A stretch of 56,172 nucleotides of DNA from Planctomycetota bacterium (GCA_016220095.1 JACRIJ010000062.1:1-56172), one strand, 5' to 3'. Counted from the stretch's first letter, positions 35,951-45,856 are shown. Program-made: numbers and translations. The notes: a model not told the origin generated them from the letters alone.

Positions 35951-37526
35951 GAAAAAATTTATTTTGACATTGTTTTTTTTATTCTTATGCGTCTTTGCCG
36001 CAAATGCCGAAGCGGCAGTCAAAATACGCGAAATCCGTATTGGCACAGGCAATAAGTATTTCCGCGCCGGATATTGGTGCCCGCTGAAGGCCGTTATCGT
36101 ATCCGACAGCGCATTGCAGGAAAAAATCAATCTGACCGTAACGATAGATAACTGGTCATACATCATAAACGCCGAAGCAAAACCTATGAGCATTACGGAA
36201 ACAGACTGCCTCGTACAGATTTTCAGTTCCACGCCGCGCATTTTCTGGAGCGCAAACGGCTCAACACCCGTAAATTACACGAACGAACTCACGGAGATTC
36301 AGCCGGACGAATTCCTCATCGGCATTGAAGAGGGCATATTTGAACGCTTTTCCGGCGGTTTCCAGAAATACGCCTATAAGGACAAGATAAGGGCATTCAG
36401 GTTCAGCTTTCCGGAGTTAATTGATGCCGGAACCTGGAATTCCCTTGAAGGCGTTGACGCGATTTTTTCAACGGAGGAAACTGCCGCGGGCATGCCGAAA
36501 CCAAGGCAGGAAGCCCTGCGCAAGTGGATTATAACGGGAGGCAATTTCATATTAACCGATTTGATACCGGATGAGAACGCCTTTTTCGGCCTTAAAAGGC
36601 ATTTTGCAGGCAATCCATCGGTAAACGCGCAGGCGTACGGACTGTACCGGCGCAATGCATGGCCGACCTTTATTAAAGATGAACTTTTGAGCAAAACATT
36701 GCTGTATTTACTGCTTGCAGTTGCGTTGTTGATGATGTTACAACCTTTTATTTCCATCGCAAAAGCCAACAATCTGCGCCGCGCGATTTCATGCATGGCC
36801 ATTGCTGTTTTCGCGGCCGCTTTTTCCATATTTGCTTATGGCAGGTTTAACCCGGAAATTTCAGCAATATCAAAAACGTCAGATTTTTATGCCATAGACG
36901 CGAAGCAGGGGACTATGCATTGGCACAGCTTTGCTTTCTGTTATTCAAATAATAAAGACAGAGACGCTTTTTATTTCAGGCCGGATGCCCATTTCAGGCC
37001 GGTTTTCGCGGATACTATCGCATGCGCGGACAATCCGATGAAAATCGTATATGAAATTACAGGCGTTGGATTCCAAATGAAAGCGGAAGACGTTTTTGTC
37101 CCGCCAGGAGGCAGTATGCTTTTTGTCGGCGAAAACGCCGGCTTGATAGATGGCAGGATAATCATAAAACAAACTAAAGGAATGCCGGAAGAACTGAAAA
37201 AAATGATTATTTACAATGAAACCGGATACGATTTCAGGCAATGCGCAGCCACGGACAAAAACTGGATGATTCAGATAGGACATCTTAAACCCGGCGGAAG
37301 CGCGGAAATACGGATAGAGCCGGGGCATTCGGACAGATTTGATGATTACCTGAACGCCATTCAGGACAAAGTTGAAAAAAACAGGTTGAAATATGTACTG
37401 AAATGGCAGGAAGACGGCAGGGCAGTCATGATAGCAAAACTGAAACCTATCACCGCGCCGGTTGACGCAAAATATTTTCTGGAAATCAACGCCTCGGAAG
37501 ATACGTGCATTTTGAAATTGCAATAG
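35943..37526 (+). CDS. membrane-bound glutamine-amidotransferase-like-fold protein, unknown
   Basis: About 527 residues from ATG 35943, which overlaps the previous stop by 8 nt. The signal peptide MLKKKFILTLFFLFLCVFA ends near NAEA. Residues about 25-130 are beta-rich. The part from about 150 to 215 (GVDAIFSTEETA, RKWIITGGNFILTD) resembles the amidotransferase-like fold seen in BatA-neighbourhood proteins of planctomycetes. A catalytic Cys is not evident. Two membrane helices follow (about 253-305) and a further exported beta region follows these. Function is unknown. An envelope role is inferred from the neighbours. Confidence 0.7.
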   Translation: MLKKKFILTLFFLFLCVFAANAEAAVKIREIRIGTGNKYFRAGYWCPLKAVIVSDSALQEKINLTVTIDNWSYIINAEAKPMSITETDCLVQIFSSTPRIFWSANGSTPVNYTNELTEIQPDEFLIGIEEGIFERFSGGFQKYAYKDKIRAFRFSFPELIDAGTWNSLEGVDAIFSTEETAAGMPKPRQEALRKWIITGGNFILTDLIPDENAFFGLKRHFAGNPSVNAQAYGLYRRNAWPTFIKDELLSKTLLYLLLAVALLMMLQPFISIAKANNLRRAISCMAIAVFAAAFSIFAYGRFNPEISAISKTSDFYAIDAKQGTMHWHSFAFCYSNNKDRDAFYFRPDAHFRPVFADTIACADNPMKIVYEITGVGFQMKAEDVFVPPGGSMLFVGENAGLIDGRIIIKQTKGMPEELKKMIIYNETGYDFRQCAATDKNWMIQIGHLKPGGSAEIRIEPGHSDRFDDYLNAIQDKVEKNRLKYVLKWQEDGRAVMIAKLKPITAPVDAKYFLEINASEDTCILKLQ

Positions 37527-37651
37527 AAACGCCAGCCGCGGAAAGCGGTGATATTTTGCCACGAGGACACGAAGGCGCGAAGTACGATAAAACAATGCGC
37601 AATGGACAGTCGTCGTGCGCGCCCCCCTTGCTACTGCAAAGATAATTAGCT

Positions 37652-38359
37652 ATGAACACACATCCAAGAATCAAGGACCTGCCGGAGGACGAAAGGCCGC
37701 GGGAGAGATTCCTGAAATCAGGCGAATCCCAATTGCCTGACAGCGACCTGCTCGCTATTATAATCAGGGACGGCACGCGCAATGAAACGGCCGTGGATCT
37801 TGCAAAAAAGCTTCTCGCGCATTACGGGTCATTGAGGGGAATTTCATCAGCCGGCATAAAGGAAATCTGCACCATCAAAGGCATCGGGCCAGCCAAGGCA
37901 TCACAAATCAAAGCGGCCCTGGAACTCTCCAGAAGGATGCAAAATGAGGAGGTACGACGGGGAAAACAGCTTATCTCAAGCGAGGAGGTATTCAGGTATT
38001 ACTGCGACAAGTTCAAGGACCTGCAAAAGGAGATGTTCATGGCAATACTCCTCGACACCAAGGGAAGGGTGCTGAAGGAAGAGGTTATTTCCATAGGATG
38101 CATAAACGCCAATATCGTTCATCCCGTAAACGTATATGCAAGCGCCATCAGGGAATCGGCATCAGCCGTTGTATTCGTGCACAACCATCCGTCCGGAGAC
38201 CCCGAACCGAGCCAGGAAGACCTTATAGTAACCGCGCGCCTGTGGGAGGTGAGCAAACTCATAGGCATACGCCTGTTTGACCATATTATAATAGGCGAAA
38301 AGGGATATACCAGCATGGCCGATGAGGGATGGCTTGATGATGCGAAAAAAAACACGTAA
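37652..38359 (+). CDS. radC: RadC family JAMM-domain protein
   Basis: 235 residues. The N-terminus starts IKDLPEDERPRERFL and carries a helix-hairpin-helix (IKGIGPAKASQI, about residue 72). The C-terminal half is the JAMM/MPN+ domain with FVHNHPSGDPEPS near residue 175 and a complete zinc set (HxH...S...D). The historical link to DNA repair is not supported for the E. coli protein; the true role is unknown, though the fold is that of a metallopeptidase or deubiquitinase. It is a single gene. The gap after it (38360-38570) holds only word repeats. Confidence 0.93.
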   Translation: MNTHPRIKDLPEDERPRERFLKSGESQLPDSDLLAIIIRDGTRNETAVDLAKKLLAHYGSLRGISSAGIKEICTIKGIGPAKASQIKAALELSRRMQNEEVRRGKQLISSEEVFRYYCDKFKDLQKEMFMAILLDTKGRVLKEEVISIGCINANIVHPVNVYASAIRESASAVVFVHNHPSGDPEPSQEDLIVTARLWEVSKLIGIRLFDHIIIGEKGYTSMADEGWLDDAKKNT

Positions 38360-38575
38360 CGTTTCTTGCAAAGGCATCTTTTACAACGGATTTTGACTAA
38401 TTGACGAGTGAACAACCGAACGACGACGATTTCTAACAGGGACTTGACGAGACTTGGACGAGACACGACGATTTCCTTGGTTTACGATTACGCGTCGATA
38501 CGTTAATCATCAAGTCCGCAAATCATCCAGTCATTAAATCCCAACGGTCCTTCATTTTTCAGTATTCCTCCTTAT

Positions 38576-38610
38576 AATAAAAAGGACTGCGCCCTTATCA
38601 GACGCAGTCC
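38576..38610 (-). terminator. Rho-independent terminator of pseudopilin 2
   Basis: On the minus strand GGACTGCG (38610-38603) and CGCAGTCC (38591-38584) form an 8-bp stem followed by TTTTTATTATAA. It is 40 nt after the pilin stop. Confidence 0.85.
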
Positions 38611-38650
38611 TGAATTGCGTTTCTACGCCGTGCCGGAGAGGGCAATCAAA

Positions 38651-39211
38651 TCATTTACCTTCATCTCCAGCCTGCGGGCCGAACGGAGCTTTGCCTTCAA
38701 TAATCTCGGCGTATTCGGCTTTTACATTGTAAACCCTATCAACACTGCCCTGATAAAAAAGGACGTTGATGCAATCTGCCGTACCGTGGTTTTTTACCTT
38801 ATCACGCGCTATTACTCTATTAGGATCGGATGCCTCTGAAATAGGGGTATCGCCTGCCGGATAGGTATAATCCAGATGTGTTAAATCCTTCCGGTCCGGC
38901 GTAAAACCTGCCAGTTTGCAGAAAAACAGGCGATTGTCGGATACAATGGGACTCGCGTCCGGAAGGCCGCGCATCTTGTTCCAGAAGTCCGGCGAACCGG
39001 GTTTGGGATAAGCGCCGAAAACATCCTTGTGTTTAAGCAGGCATGCGTTCAACTGGAGCAGATTGTTTCCGCATTCCATCATCCTGGCGTTTTTCAACGC
39101 ATTCATCACCGCAGGAACAATAAGCGCGGTAAGCGTGGCAATAATCGCGACAACTACCAGCAATTCAACGAGCGTAAAGCCTTTTTCTGACGGATTCTTG
39201 CGTTGCAACAT
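38651..39211 (-). CDS. type II/IV pseudopilin, paralog 2
   Basis: 186 residues from ATG 39211, with AAGGGGGTGAG upstream. A prepilin leader ends KG-FTLVELLVVVAIIATL, cleaved by prepilin peptidase after Gly. The mature helix is followed by a soluble domain with GAYPKPGSPDFWNKMRG, DYTYPAGDTPISEASDPNRV and NHGTADCINVLFYQG. This ending resembles planctomycete DUF1559-like pseudopilins. It is a near-equal-length paralog of the gene at 39313-39873 with the same blocks in the same order. Placed in the envelope as a pilus or secretion subunit. Confidence 0.88.
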   Translation of the reverse strand: MLQRKNPSEKGFTLVELLVVVAIIATLTALIVPAVMNALKNARMMECGNNLLQLNACLLKHKDVFGAYPKPGSPDFWNKMRGLPDASPIVSDNRLFFCKLAGFTPDRKDLTHLDYTYPAGDTPISEASDPNRVIARDKVKNHGTADCINVLFYQGSVDRVYNVKAEYAEIIEGKAPFGPQAGDEGK

Positions 39212-39242
39212 ATTCTCACCCCCTTCCATAAACAAAAAATGA

Positions 39243-39281
39243 CAAAAAAAAAGCAGGGGTACTTTTAGAAGGTACCCCTGC
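39243..39281 (-). terminator. strong terminator between the two pseudopilin genes
   Basis: GCAGGGGTAC and GTACCCCTGC form a perfect 10-bp stem. On the minus strand the hairpin is followed by nine T residues. It lies 32 nt after the stop of pseudopilin 1 and about 30 nt before the start of pseudopilin 2. Confidence 0.92.
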
Positions 39282-39312
39282 TTAATTAATTTACATCAAT
39301 AAACTACGGACG

Positions 39313-39873
39313 CTATTTGTCGTCGCCGTCGGTCCGGCCGTAAGGTTCCGAACCATTGACAATATCGTTGAATTTAGGAAGGCGTTTATCAATGGTTTCT
39401 ACGTTGCCTTGTACAAACAGGACGTTGACATTATTCGCAGAGCCGTGATTTTTCTGTTTATCTCGCGATACGACTCTTTGCGGATTAGAACCGTCTGAAA
39501 TCGGTGGGTCTGCCGGCGGATAGGTATAATCCAGATGACTTAAGTCTTTTTCATCAGGTGCGACGCCCAATACCGGGCAATAGAAAACCCTATTGTCCTG
39601 TGCGATCGGGGAAGGATCCGCGCCCGGCGCTCCTCTCATCTTATTCCAGAAATCTACTGAGCCGCCTGCCGGATATCCTTTGTAAACGTCCTTATATTGG
39701 AACATATATCCGTGCATAGCCTGCAAATTTCTTGAGCATGCTAAAACATTGGCTTTTATCCTGGCGGTTCCTATGCTGGGTACGATCAGTGCTATGAGTG
39801 TGGCTAAAATAGCAATGACTACCAATAATTCGACTAATGTAAAGCCCTTTGATGAATTCTTGTTCTGCATCAT
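39313..39873 (-). CDS. type II/IV pseudopilin, paralog 1
   Basis: 186 residues from ATG 39873 (AGGAGGTGAG 7 nt upstream; the GTG at 39885 lies inside that site). The cleavage site is SSKG-FTLVELLVVIAILATL. The soluble domain has GYPAGGSVDFWNKMRGAPGA, SHLDYTYPPADPPISDG, NHGSANNVNVLFVQG and a charged tail. The close match with pseudopilin 2 in blocks and length shows a tandem duplication. It has a strong promoter 137 nt upstream. No assembly ATPase or platform protein is in the window. Confidence 0.9.
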   Translation of the reverse strand: MMQNKNSSKGFTLVELLVVIAILATLIALIVPSIGTARIKANVLACSRNLQAMHGYMFQYKDVYKGYPAGGSVDFWNKMRGAPGADPSPIAQDNRVFYCPVLGVAPDEKDLSHLDYTYPPADPPISDGSNPQRVVSRDKQKNHGSANNVNVLFVQGNVETIDKRLPKFNDIVNGSEPYGRTDGDDK

Positions 39874-40016
39874 AATTCTTCTCACCTCCTTTCAACAGGT
39901 GCATACAATTTTATCGGCTATTTTTATAAAAAAAAATATAAAAATATGACTTAACGGAAGGTTCAGCAGGGCCAGGGGTACCTTGGCCGTGTTTAGCCGC
40001 CGTTCTATCTATTTAT

Positions 40017-40045
40017 ATTATACCATGGCAAAAGCAATTTGTCAA
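40017..40045 (-). promoter_or_regulatory. consensus promoter of the pseudopilin pair
   Basis: On the minus strand TTGACA (40045-40040), a 17-nt spacer and TATAAT (40022-40017). The leader is about 137 nt and contains a GGCCA/TGGCC hairpin (39970-39988). Confidence 0.88.
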
Positions 40046-40100
40046 ATTATGTAATGCCTCAGTATAGCGGAGCATTTGCAATTCAAACTTCCCACTCCGA

Positions 40101-43100
40101 TTACTTTCTGCGCGGTCGCAGAATTTCCTGAATAAAGCATGCCTTGCCTGCACTGCCGGCTGATTGCGGCGTCGTATCCGTAGGCTGGGGCTCTTCTATT
40201 GTTATGTCAATATTCTTTCCGGACGAACTCAGGTTAAACACCCACGGCACCGACCAGGAGCCTACGTTATTCACTTCATCCACGGCCCTGACGCGCCAGT
40301 AATATACGCCGTAGTTCAACGAAACAACCGGCGTATATGTCTTTTCGGTCAACATTGTAATATCCAACTCAGGCGAAGCAAAATCCGAATTATTGTCAAT
40401 CTGGAGTTCGTAGGTTATAACGCTCGCATCCGTTGATTCGCCCCAGATAAAAATAGGTTTAGTATTATATGTCAGGGCGTTATTCAACGGCGATTCAAGG
40501 GCAGGCGGCGTTGGCGCGGTTTTATCGCCCGGATAATTCACGTTAAGAGTCACTGTGGTTACCTGCGGAGAATTGCCGGCGTAGATGTCGGAAATTGAGA
40601 TATCCGCGGAATAAATTCCGTCAGGAATATCATAGGCATCAACTGAAATGATGCACGTATCTATTTCGCCGGTAGAAGAGCCGTTAGGCGGGTCAATATC
40701 CAGCCAAACCTGGCTTGATTCCACAATCCAGTTAAGCGTATCTCCGCCGTCATTCCAGATGCTCAATATCAGATAATCAGGATTCGTGCCTGTTTCCGTG
40801 GTATAGAACGTCATATTAGCAGGGCTTCTGCCAATCATAGGCGGATTGAGCGGGGCGGTAACGTTCAATGTTACGGGTATGGTAGTTGCCGGGACGCCGG
40901 TTTCCTTGGCGTTAATAGTCACCAAGGCCGTATAAGTGCCTTGCACGAGATTTGTCGCGTCTATTGACACTGAGACGGCGGTTTGTTCGGAAGAAACCAC
41001 TCCGTTAGAAGGCGATACGCTCAGCCACGCCGCGTCATCCATCGCGTACCAGTTAAGAAGACCGCCGCCTGCATTTGATATCGTAAAAGACTGGGAAGCG
41101 GGATTGTCTCCGGCAGGAGTAATAAAACTCAATGCCGAAGGCTGGAGATTAATTACGGGCGATGAACTTGTAACTGCCGGCCTTGAAGGATTGACTGTCA
41201 ATAAAATGTCTATGCTCCTTGTCGGCGTAGCGCCGGTGATATCAAATGTTGTAGGATAAGAACCGGCAGGAAGGCCGGAAATATTCACTGCCAGATCAAT
41301 TGACGAAGGATCTGTTTCAGCCAAAGACGCTCCGCTTGTTGGCGTAGGATCCAGCCACGCTGCCGTTTCATTGGCAATAGCCCATGAAAGCGTGCCTGTG
41401 CCGTAATTCCTGACGACAAGGGTCTGGGTCGGCGGATTTGATTCGCCTGTCGTGGCGCCAAAGATAAAAGTCGGACCGTTCAATCCAATCACCACGTCCG
41501 CGGGAATTTCTCTCTGGAACATAAATCCGGTGCTGGGAATACCGTTCACAACAACCCATCCTATATAATATCCGGGCTCTATTGTTGAAGGCGAAGGCAC
41601 GAGACAGCTCACTGTAATATCGGACCAGTCCGTAACAGCCAAAACATACTGCCTTTCGCTTTCAACAGAATGCAATACCACAAGCGGATAATTAGTCGCC
41701 TGGTTGCTCGCATTGGAACCGCTTTCCGCTATGCCCCTGAAATCAGTGCCCGATATCGTAATCTCCGCGCCGGGATCGCCTGACGCAGGCGACGTTGTAA
41801 CAGAGGGTTGCCAGCCTGCCTGATAACCAAGCCCCATATTGAACAACAGGCACGTACTGAGAGTTGATGTTCCGTTGAACCCGCCCGCGATGAAGACAGT
41901 GCCGTTCGGCAACAAAACCCCCATATGGTTTGTGCGGATGCCCGCCATGCTCGTCGCCGGCAGCCATTCGCCCCTGTAAGGATTATAGACTTCGCACGAA
42001 GCGGTAGGAGTGCCCGCAAGGCCTCCGACAACCAATACATAACCGTTTGACAGCAGTGTCGCGGTATGGGTTTCTCTTGCTATGGACATGCTTCCGGTAG
42101 TTGTCCAGGCGGCCGTATTGGGATCAAATATTTCAGCTGTGGAAAGCGCCGTAGCGCCGTTATTGCCTCCGGCAACGAGAACCTTGCCGTTCAATAATTT
42201 TGTAGCCGTATGATTGATTCTCGTAACGCTCATGCTGGATGTCTGCGTCCACACTGCGGTAGCGGGGTCATATATTTCGCACGTAAACGAACCATTTTCA
42301 CCGCCTGCCGCAAGGACCTCGCCGTTGTTAAGGAGAGTTGCCGTATGCCGGCTCCTGCCATAGGTCATTGAACCTGTCAACACCCATGTTGACGGACTTG
42401 TATAAAGTTCGCAGGTTTCAAGGTTTGTTGAACCCGTTGTGCCTCCCGCGACAAGAATGGTCCCGTTATTTAACAGAGTGGCCGAACAAAGACTGCGACC
42501 CGTATTCATGCTGCCGGCTGTGCCCCAATTGCCTCCCGTATACAATTCAGCCGCATTTATAAATGACGGCGAATTATAACCGCCGCTTATCATTACATTG
42601 CCGGATGTCAGGAGATTCGCTCTGAAATCCTGCCTGCCCGTCGATACCGTATCGCTTCCCGTCCAGCTGTCAAGTATATTGTATAAGCCGCTTTCTACGG
42701 TATATCCGATGTCGTTCTGGCCGCTTATAACGAGGACTTCGCCGGTTGAAAGCAGTTTGGCAGAAGCCAATTGCGTTTCCTGGTCATTCGTGCCCCAGAA
42801 CATGCTCTGCGCGCTCGTCCATGTGCCGCCGTTAAACGAATTGTACAATTCCGATGAATTCAGCGTGCCTGACCCGAGTCCGCCCGCTACAAGTATATCG
42901 CCGGTATGCAAAAGCGTGGCTGTCGCGTTCATCCTGCCGACAGAAAGCGAATTGCCCACCGACCAAGCGGTAGTGCTGTAATTAAAAATGTCCGTCGCAA
43001 CCGGGAAACCCGTCCCGGAAAAACCGCCGATTATAATAACATTGCCTGAAGGAAGCAAAATCGCCGTATGCCCGGACCTCGCGGACGGAAGGTCCGCTGT

Positions 43101-44669
43101 CATTGACCATGCCTGCGTTGACGGGCTGAAAATTCTGACTGAACTTAAATATGACGTATTGTCGTACCCGCCTGTTACAAGGACGGTGCTATTCGGCAAA
43201 AGAGTGGCTATATGGTCAAACCTCGGCGTATCCAATGCCTCCACGGTTACCTGCCAGGTGCCTGTATTGATATTAAAAATTTCCGAAGATGAAATCGTAT
43301 TGCCGTTATATCCGCCTATTACGACAACATTGCCGTTTTGCAGTAATGTAGCCGTATGCCTGTACCGCGCCGTAACCAGGTTGTTTCCAGTTGTCCATAT
43401 TCCGGTAGTATAATTGTAACGCTCAGACGATGTCAAATATGAAGTGCCGTCAAATCCGCCGACTGCGAGCACCGTTTGCGCACCGCTGTAAGTTAGAAGG
43501 GTGGCCGTGTGGCTCACGCGCGCGGAATTCATTATGCCCGTCGCTGACCACTGCCCGGTAAACGGATTGTACAACTCGGCGGTAAATAAATAATTTGTTC
43601 CGTTGTACCCGCCGGCAACCAACACAAACCCATTGGGCAGAAGTGTCGCCGTATGATATGACCTAGCGTATGACATGCTTCCCGTAACAGCCCATGTATT
43701 CGTATAAGGATCGTAAATCTCGCATGATGACAGGAACGTTGAACCGCTGTATCCGCCGGAAACAAGCACCTTGCCTGTCTGAAGCAGGGTCGCGCAATGC
43801 CTCTGTCTCTGCACGGCCAGATTCGGCGTTGAAGCCCATGACGGGTCAAGCAAAACGGGATATATCAGGCCGGCAGGGTCAAATGATAACGCTATAATAT
43901 CGGAACCGATAAGTTTTATGTCCGCGTTCCTGCCAGTGCCTTTGGAATCCACAAGATAGGGCGCCTTGATGAATAACTCCGCGCCTCCGGAATTGTTGAT
44001 AAATTCAATCCTGTTCCCTTCCTGCCGTACGCCGGAAATATTCTCAGTCTTCGTTATCCTGAATAAGAACGCCTTCGGGGCCTTCGGGGATTTCAAATAC
44101 ATCATTTCTTCAATGGAATTGCGCGAAACATTGTAAACCACGTCGGTATCCCTGTAAGCGCCTTTGTAAACAAAATTGTTCACGCCGTACAGCAGGGCGG
44201 CATCTCCCGCCTTCACCGGCCTTAACATCACCTTCGCGGAAACCACGGGAACCGGCTCAGCGCCGCTGTCCTGCAGAGAATACCTTTCAAGCGTAATCTC
44301 CTGTTCGTCCTTGTATGAAAAAGGCATGAACGGCGTTATCACATTCTGATAATACGCGCCGCTGTCCGCCTGCGGAGGCTGTATTGAAAATTTCGGCTTT
44401 ATGCCTTTCACCGCCGGCTTTCCGGTCGATACGTTGATGTCTGAAAGAATGAAACCTTCGGAATTGTTTCTCGCGAAAAGCTGTGAAAACTGGGGAAATT
44501 GGCCGCGGATTTCTTCCACCGTCATGTCCGCGTCATAAATGCCGTCTATCAGCGACTGCGGCACGGCAATATTGCCGGCATCCTGCTTTTGCATCGGGGC
44601 TTCATGGTAAATAAGCCACCCGAATAAAATCAGGACAAACAAAGCAAAACACAGGAATCTTTTTTGCAT
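40101..44669 (-). CDS. giant exported kelch-repeat protein with IPT, BACON-like and FN3-like domains
   Basis: 1522 residues. One N-terminal membrane or signal segment (FLCFALFVLILFGWLIY) is followed by a beta region (about 30-270). About fourteen kelch repeats come next (about 280-990), each with cores such as RYRHTATLLQNG, VVVIGGYNG and SSEIFN. An IPT/TIG-like domain (about 995-1090) and three tandem Ig-like repeats of the BACON type (about 1095-1380) follow. Then comes an FN3-like domain (about 1385-1480, YYWRVRAVDEVNNVGSW). The tail ends GKACFIQEILRPRRK. Kelch propellers bind partners or sugars. The likely role is surface adhesion or binding. It is followed upstream in the operon by the HEAT-like gene at 44693. 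Confidence 0.88.
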   Translation of the reverse strand: MQKRFLCFALFVLILFGWLIYHEAPMQKQDAGNIAVPQSLIDGIYDADMTVEEIRGQFPQFSQLFARNNSEGFILSDINVSTGKPAVKGIKPKFSIQPPQADSGAYYQNVITPFMPFSYKDEQEITLERYSLQDSGAEPVPVVSAKVMLRPVKAGDAALLYGVNNFVYKGAYRDTDVVYNVSRNSIEEMMYLKSPKAPKAFLFRITKTENISGVRQEGNRIEFINNSGGAELFIKAPYLVDSKGTGRNADIKLIGSDIIALSFDPAGLIYPVLLDPSWASTPNLAVQRQRHCATLLQTGKVLVSGGYSGSTFLSSCEIYDPYTNTWAVTGSMSYARSYHTATLLPNGFVLVAGGYNGTNYLFTAELYNPFTGQWSATGIMNSARVSHTATLLTYSGAQTVLAVGGFDGTSYLTSSERYNYTTGIWTTGNNLVTARYRHTATLLQNGNVVVIGGYNGNTISSSEIFNINTGTWQVTVEALDTPRFDHIATLLPNSTVLVTGGYDNTSYLSSVRIFSPSTQAWSMTADLPSARSGHTAILLPSGNVIIIGGFSGTGFPVATDIFNYSTTAWSVGNSLSVGRMNATATLLHTGDILVAGGLGSGTLNSSELYNSFNGGTWTSAQSMFWGTNDQETQLASAKLLSTGEVLVISGQNDIGYTVESGLYNILDSWTGSDTVSTGRQDFRANLLTSGNVMISGGYNSPSFINAAELYTGGNWGTAGSMNTGRSLCSATLLNNGTILVAGGTTGSTNLETCELYTSPSTWVLTGSMTYGRSRHTATLLNNGEVLAAGGENGSFTCEIYDPATAVWTQTSSMSVTRINHTATKLLNGKVLVAGGNNGATALSTAEIFDPNTAAWTTTGSMSIARETHTATLLSNGYVLVVGGLAGTPTASCEVYNPYRGEWLPATSMAGIRTNHMGVLLPNGTVFIAGGFNGTSTLSTCLLFNMGLGYQAGWQPSVTTSPASGDPGAEITISGTDFRGIAESGSNASNQATNYPLVVLHSVESERQYVLAVTDWSDITVSCLVPSPSTIEPGYYIGWVVVNGIPSTGFMFQREIPADVVIGLNGPTFIFGATTGESNPPTQTLVVRNYGTGTLSWAIANETAAWLDPTPTSGASLAETDPSSIDLAVNISGLPAGSYPTTFDITGATPTRSIDILLTVNPSRPAVTSSSPVINLQPSALSFITPAGDNPASQSFTISNAGGGLLNWYAMDDAAWLSVSPSNGVVSSEQTAVSVSIDATNLVQGTYTALVTINAKETGVPATTIPVTLNVTAPLNPPMIGRSPANMTFYTTETGTNPDYLILSIWNDGGDTLNWIVESSQVWLDIDPPNGSSTGEIDTCIISVDAYDIPDGIYSADISISDIYAGNSPQVTTVTLNVNYPGDKTAPTPPALESPLNNALTYNTKPIFIWGESTDASVITYELQIDNNSDFASPELDITMLTEKTYTPVVSLNYGVYYWRVRAVDEVNNVGSWSVPWVFNLSSSGKNIDITIEEPQPTDTTPQSAGSAGKACFIQEILRPRRK

Positions 44670-44692
44670 TTACAGTATTCTCCAAGAAATAC

Positions 44693-45754
44693 TTACTCTT
44701 CGCCTTCCTTTTTGGCTTCAACAACAAAAAACCTCTGCATTGCCGGATCGTACTGGAGCACCGTATTCTTGCGGAACCACCATTCCTTCCAGAGCAGAAT
44801 TGCCTCTTTGTTGTCAGGCGCCGCATTCGGCGGTTCAAGGGTATTGAATTTCCACCTGTCATCATTTGCCGGCACATCGGTTATGGTCCTTAAAATGCCG
44901 TTGGCAAACGTCCTTATAAGCGGGTCTTCCGATTCAAGCGCGCCAATCAGGTTTTTCAGGGTTGACTTGTCGGCAATGTAACCGAATGACTGTATCAGCC
45001 ATTCCTGTTTCATGTAATCAAGCTGGCTGAACTGAATGAATAGCGTGCCGCCTTTTCTCTGATAATATGTGACGAAAATCCGGCTCTCGTATTCGTAATT
45101 GAAATCCGGCGTGTCGTAGTTCGGTTCTTCAAGGTAAAAATTGCGCTCCAGTTTGTATCTGAGCGCGTCCACGAGACCATCAAAATGGAGTTCCAGTTTT
45201 TGGAATTTTTCATCAATGTTCCTGAATAATGCTATCGCCATAAGGGTCTGCCCGGGCTTAATCAGACGCCTGCGCGTAACGAATTTCTCCTTGCCGTCCG
45301 CTTCAACAATGGTTTTGATTTCCCAGCTTAATTCGTATGTATTGAAATATCTGTTCTGGACCTTAAATTCGTCAATCTTCTCTTTGACGACATCATACGG
45401 ATACCCGCCGAGATTCTCTTCTTTTTCTATTATATTCCGCTCGATAACAGGGTCGGTAACGCTCGGATAATACGCATTCGTGTCCGTCTTCGCGAAACAA
45501 TTAACGCCTACATAAACGTCCGTTTCATTCTTGTTGGTAATTTCAAAAATCGAATACCAATACTGGTCTATCTTGCCAAGGGCGTTCGTGTAGGAAAAAA
45601 ATTTCGGCGCTTTGCATTTGATGTCAAGCGACCAGCGCTTGCGGATACGGGCCGCATCAGCGTCGCCGGCGTCGCCGTCATCGGCAAATATCGCCTGAGA
45701 AAACGTAAAAATACACGCGACTAAAACCGGTAAAAAACAAACGGTTCTTCTCAT
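44693..45754 (-). CDS. secreted protein with C-terminal HEAT-like repeat
   Basis: 353 residues. The signal peptide is MRRTVCFLPVLVACIFTFSQA. The middle is beta-rich with many aromatics (YFNTYELSWEI, PNYDTPDFNYEYES). Near residue 270 a HEAT-like pair occurs (DKSTLKNLIGALESEDPLIRTFANGILRTIT is read as two helices). It ends with LLWKEWWFRKN, the same linker as in the HEAT-VWA protein at 30738. I do not recognise the full family. Its stop is 23 nt before the kelch gene, so the two are one operon and probably act together at the surface. Confidence 0.78.
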   Translation of the reverse strand: MRRTVCFLPVLVACIFTFSQAIFADDGDAGDADAARIRKRWSLDIKCKAPKFFSYTNALGKIDQYWYSIFEITNKNETDVYVGVNCFAKTDTNAYYPSVTDPVIERNIIEKEENLGGYPYDVVKEKIDEFKVQNRYFNTYELSWEIKTIVEADGKEKFVTRRRLIKPGQTLMAIALFRNIDEKFQKLELHFDGLVDALRYKLERNFYLEEPNYDTPDFNYEYESRIFVTYYQRKGGTLFIQFSQLDYMKQEWLIQSFGYIADKSTLKNLIGALESEDPLIRTFANGILRTITDVPANDDRWKFNTLEPPNAAPDNKEAILLWKEWWFRKNTVLQYDPAMQRFFVVEAKKEGEE

Positions 45755-45802
45755 TTCAGGTTAACCTTAAGAAATATCCAAATTCATCATCTACTATATA
45801 AT

Positions 45803-45832
45803 ATATTACCACAAAAATGGCATTTTTGTCAA
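45803..45832 (-). promoter_or_regulatory. promoter of the HEAT-like/kelch operon
   Basis: On the minus strand TTGACA (45832-45827), an 18-nt spacer and TAATAT (45808-45803). The leader is about 45 nt. Confidence 0.7.
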
Positions 45833-45856
45833 GTTTTTATTGCTGTCAAATTCCTC

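Noticed and set aside
41700..43850. Regular repeats that could pass for a CRISPR or satellite array
   Set aside because: They are in-frame kelch repeats of the large exported protein, with no constant direct repeat at DNA level.
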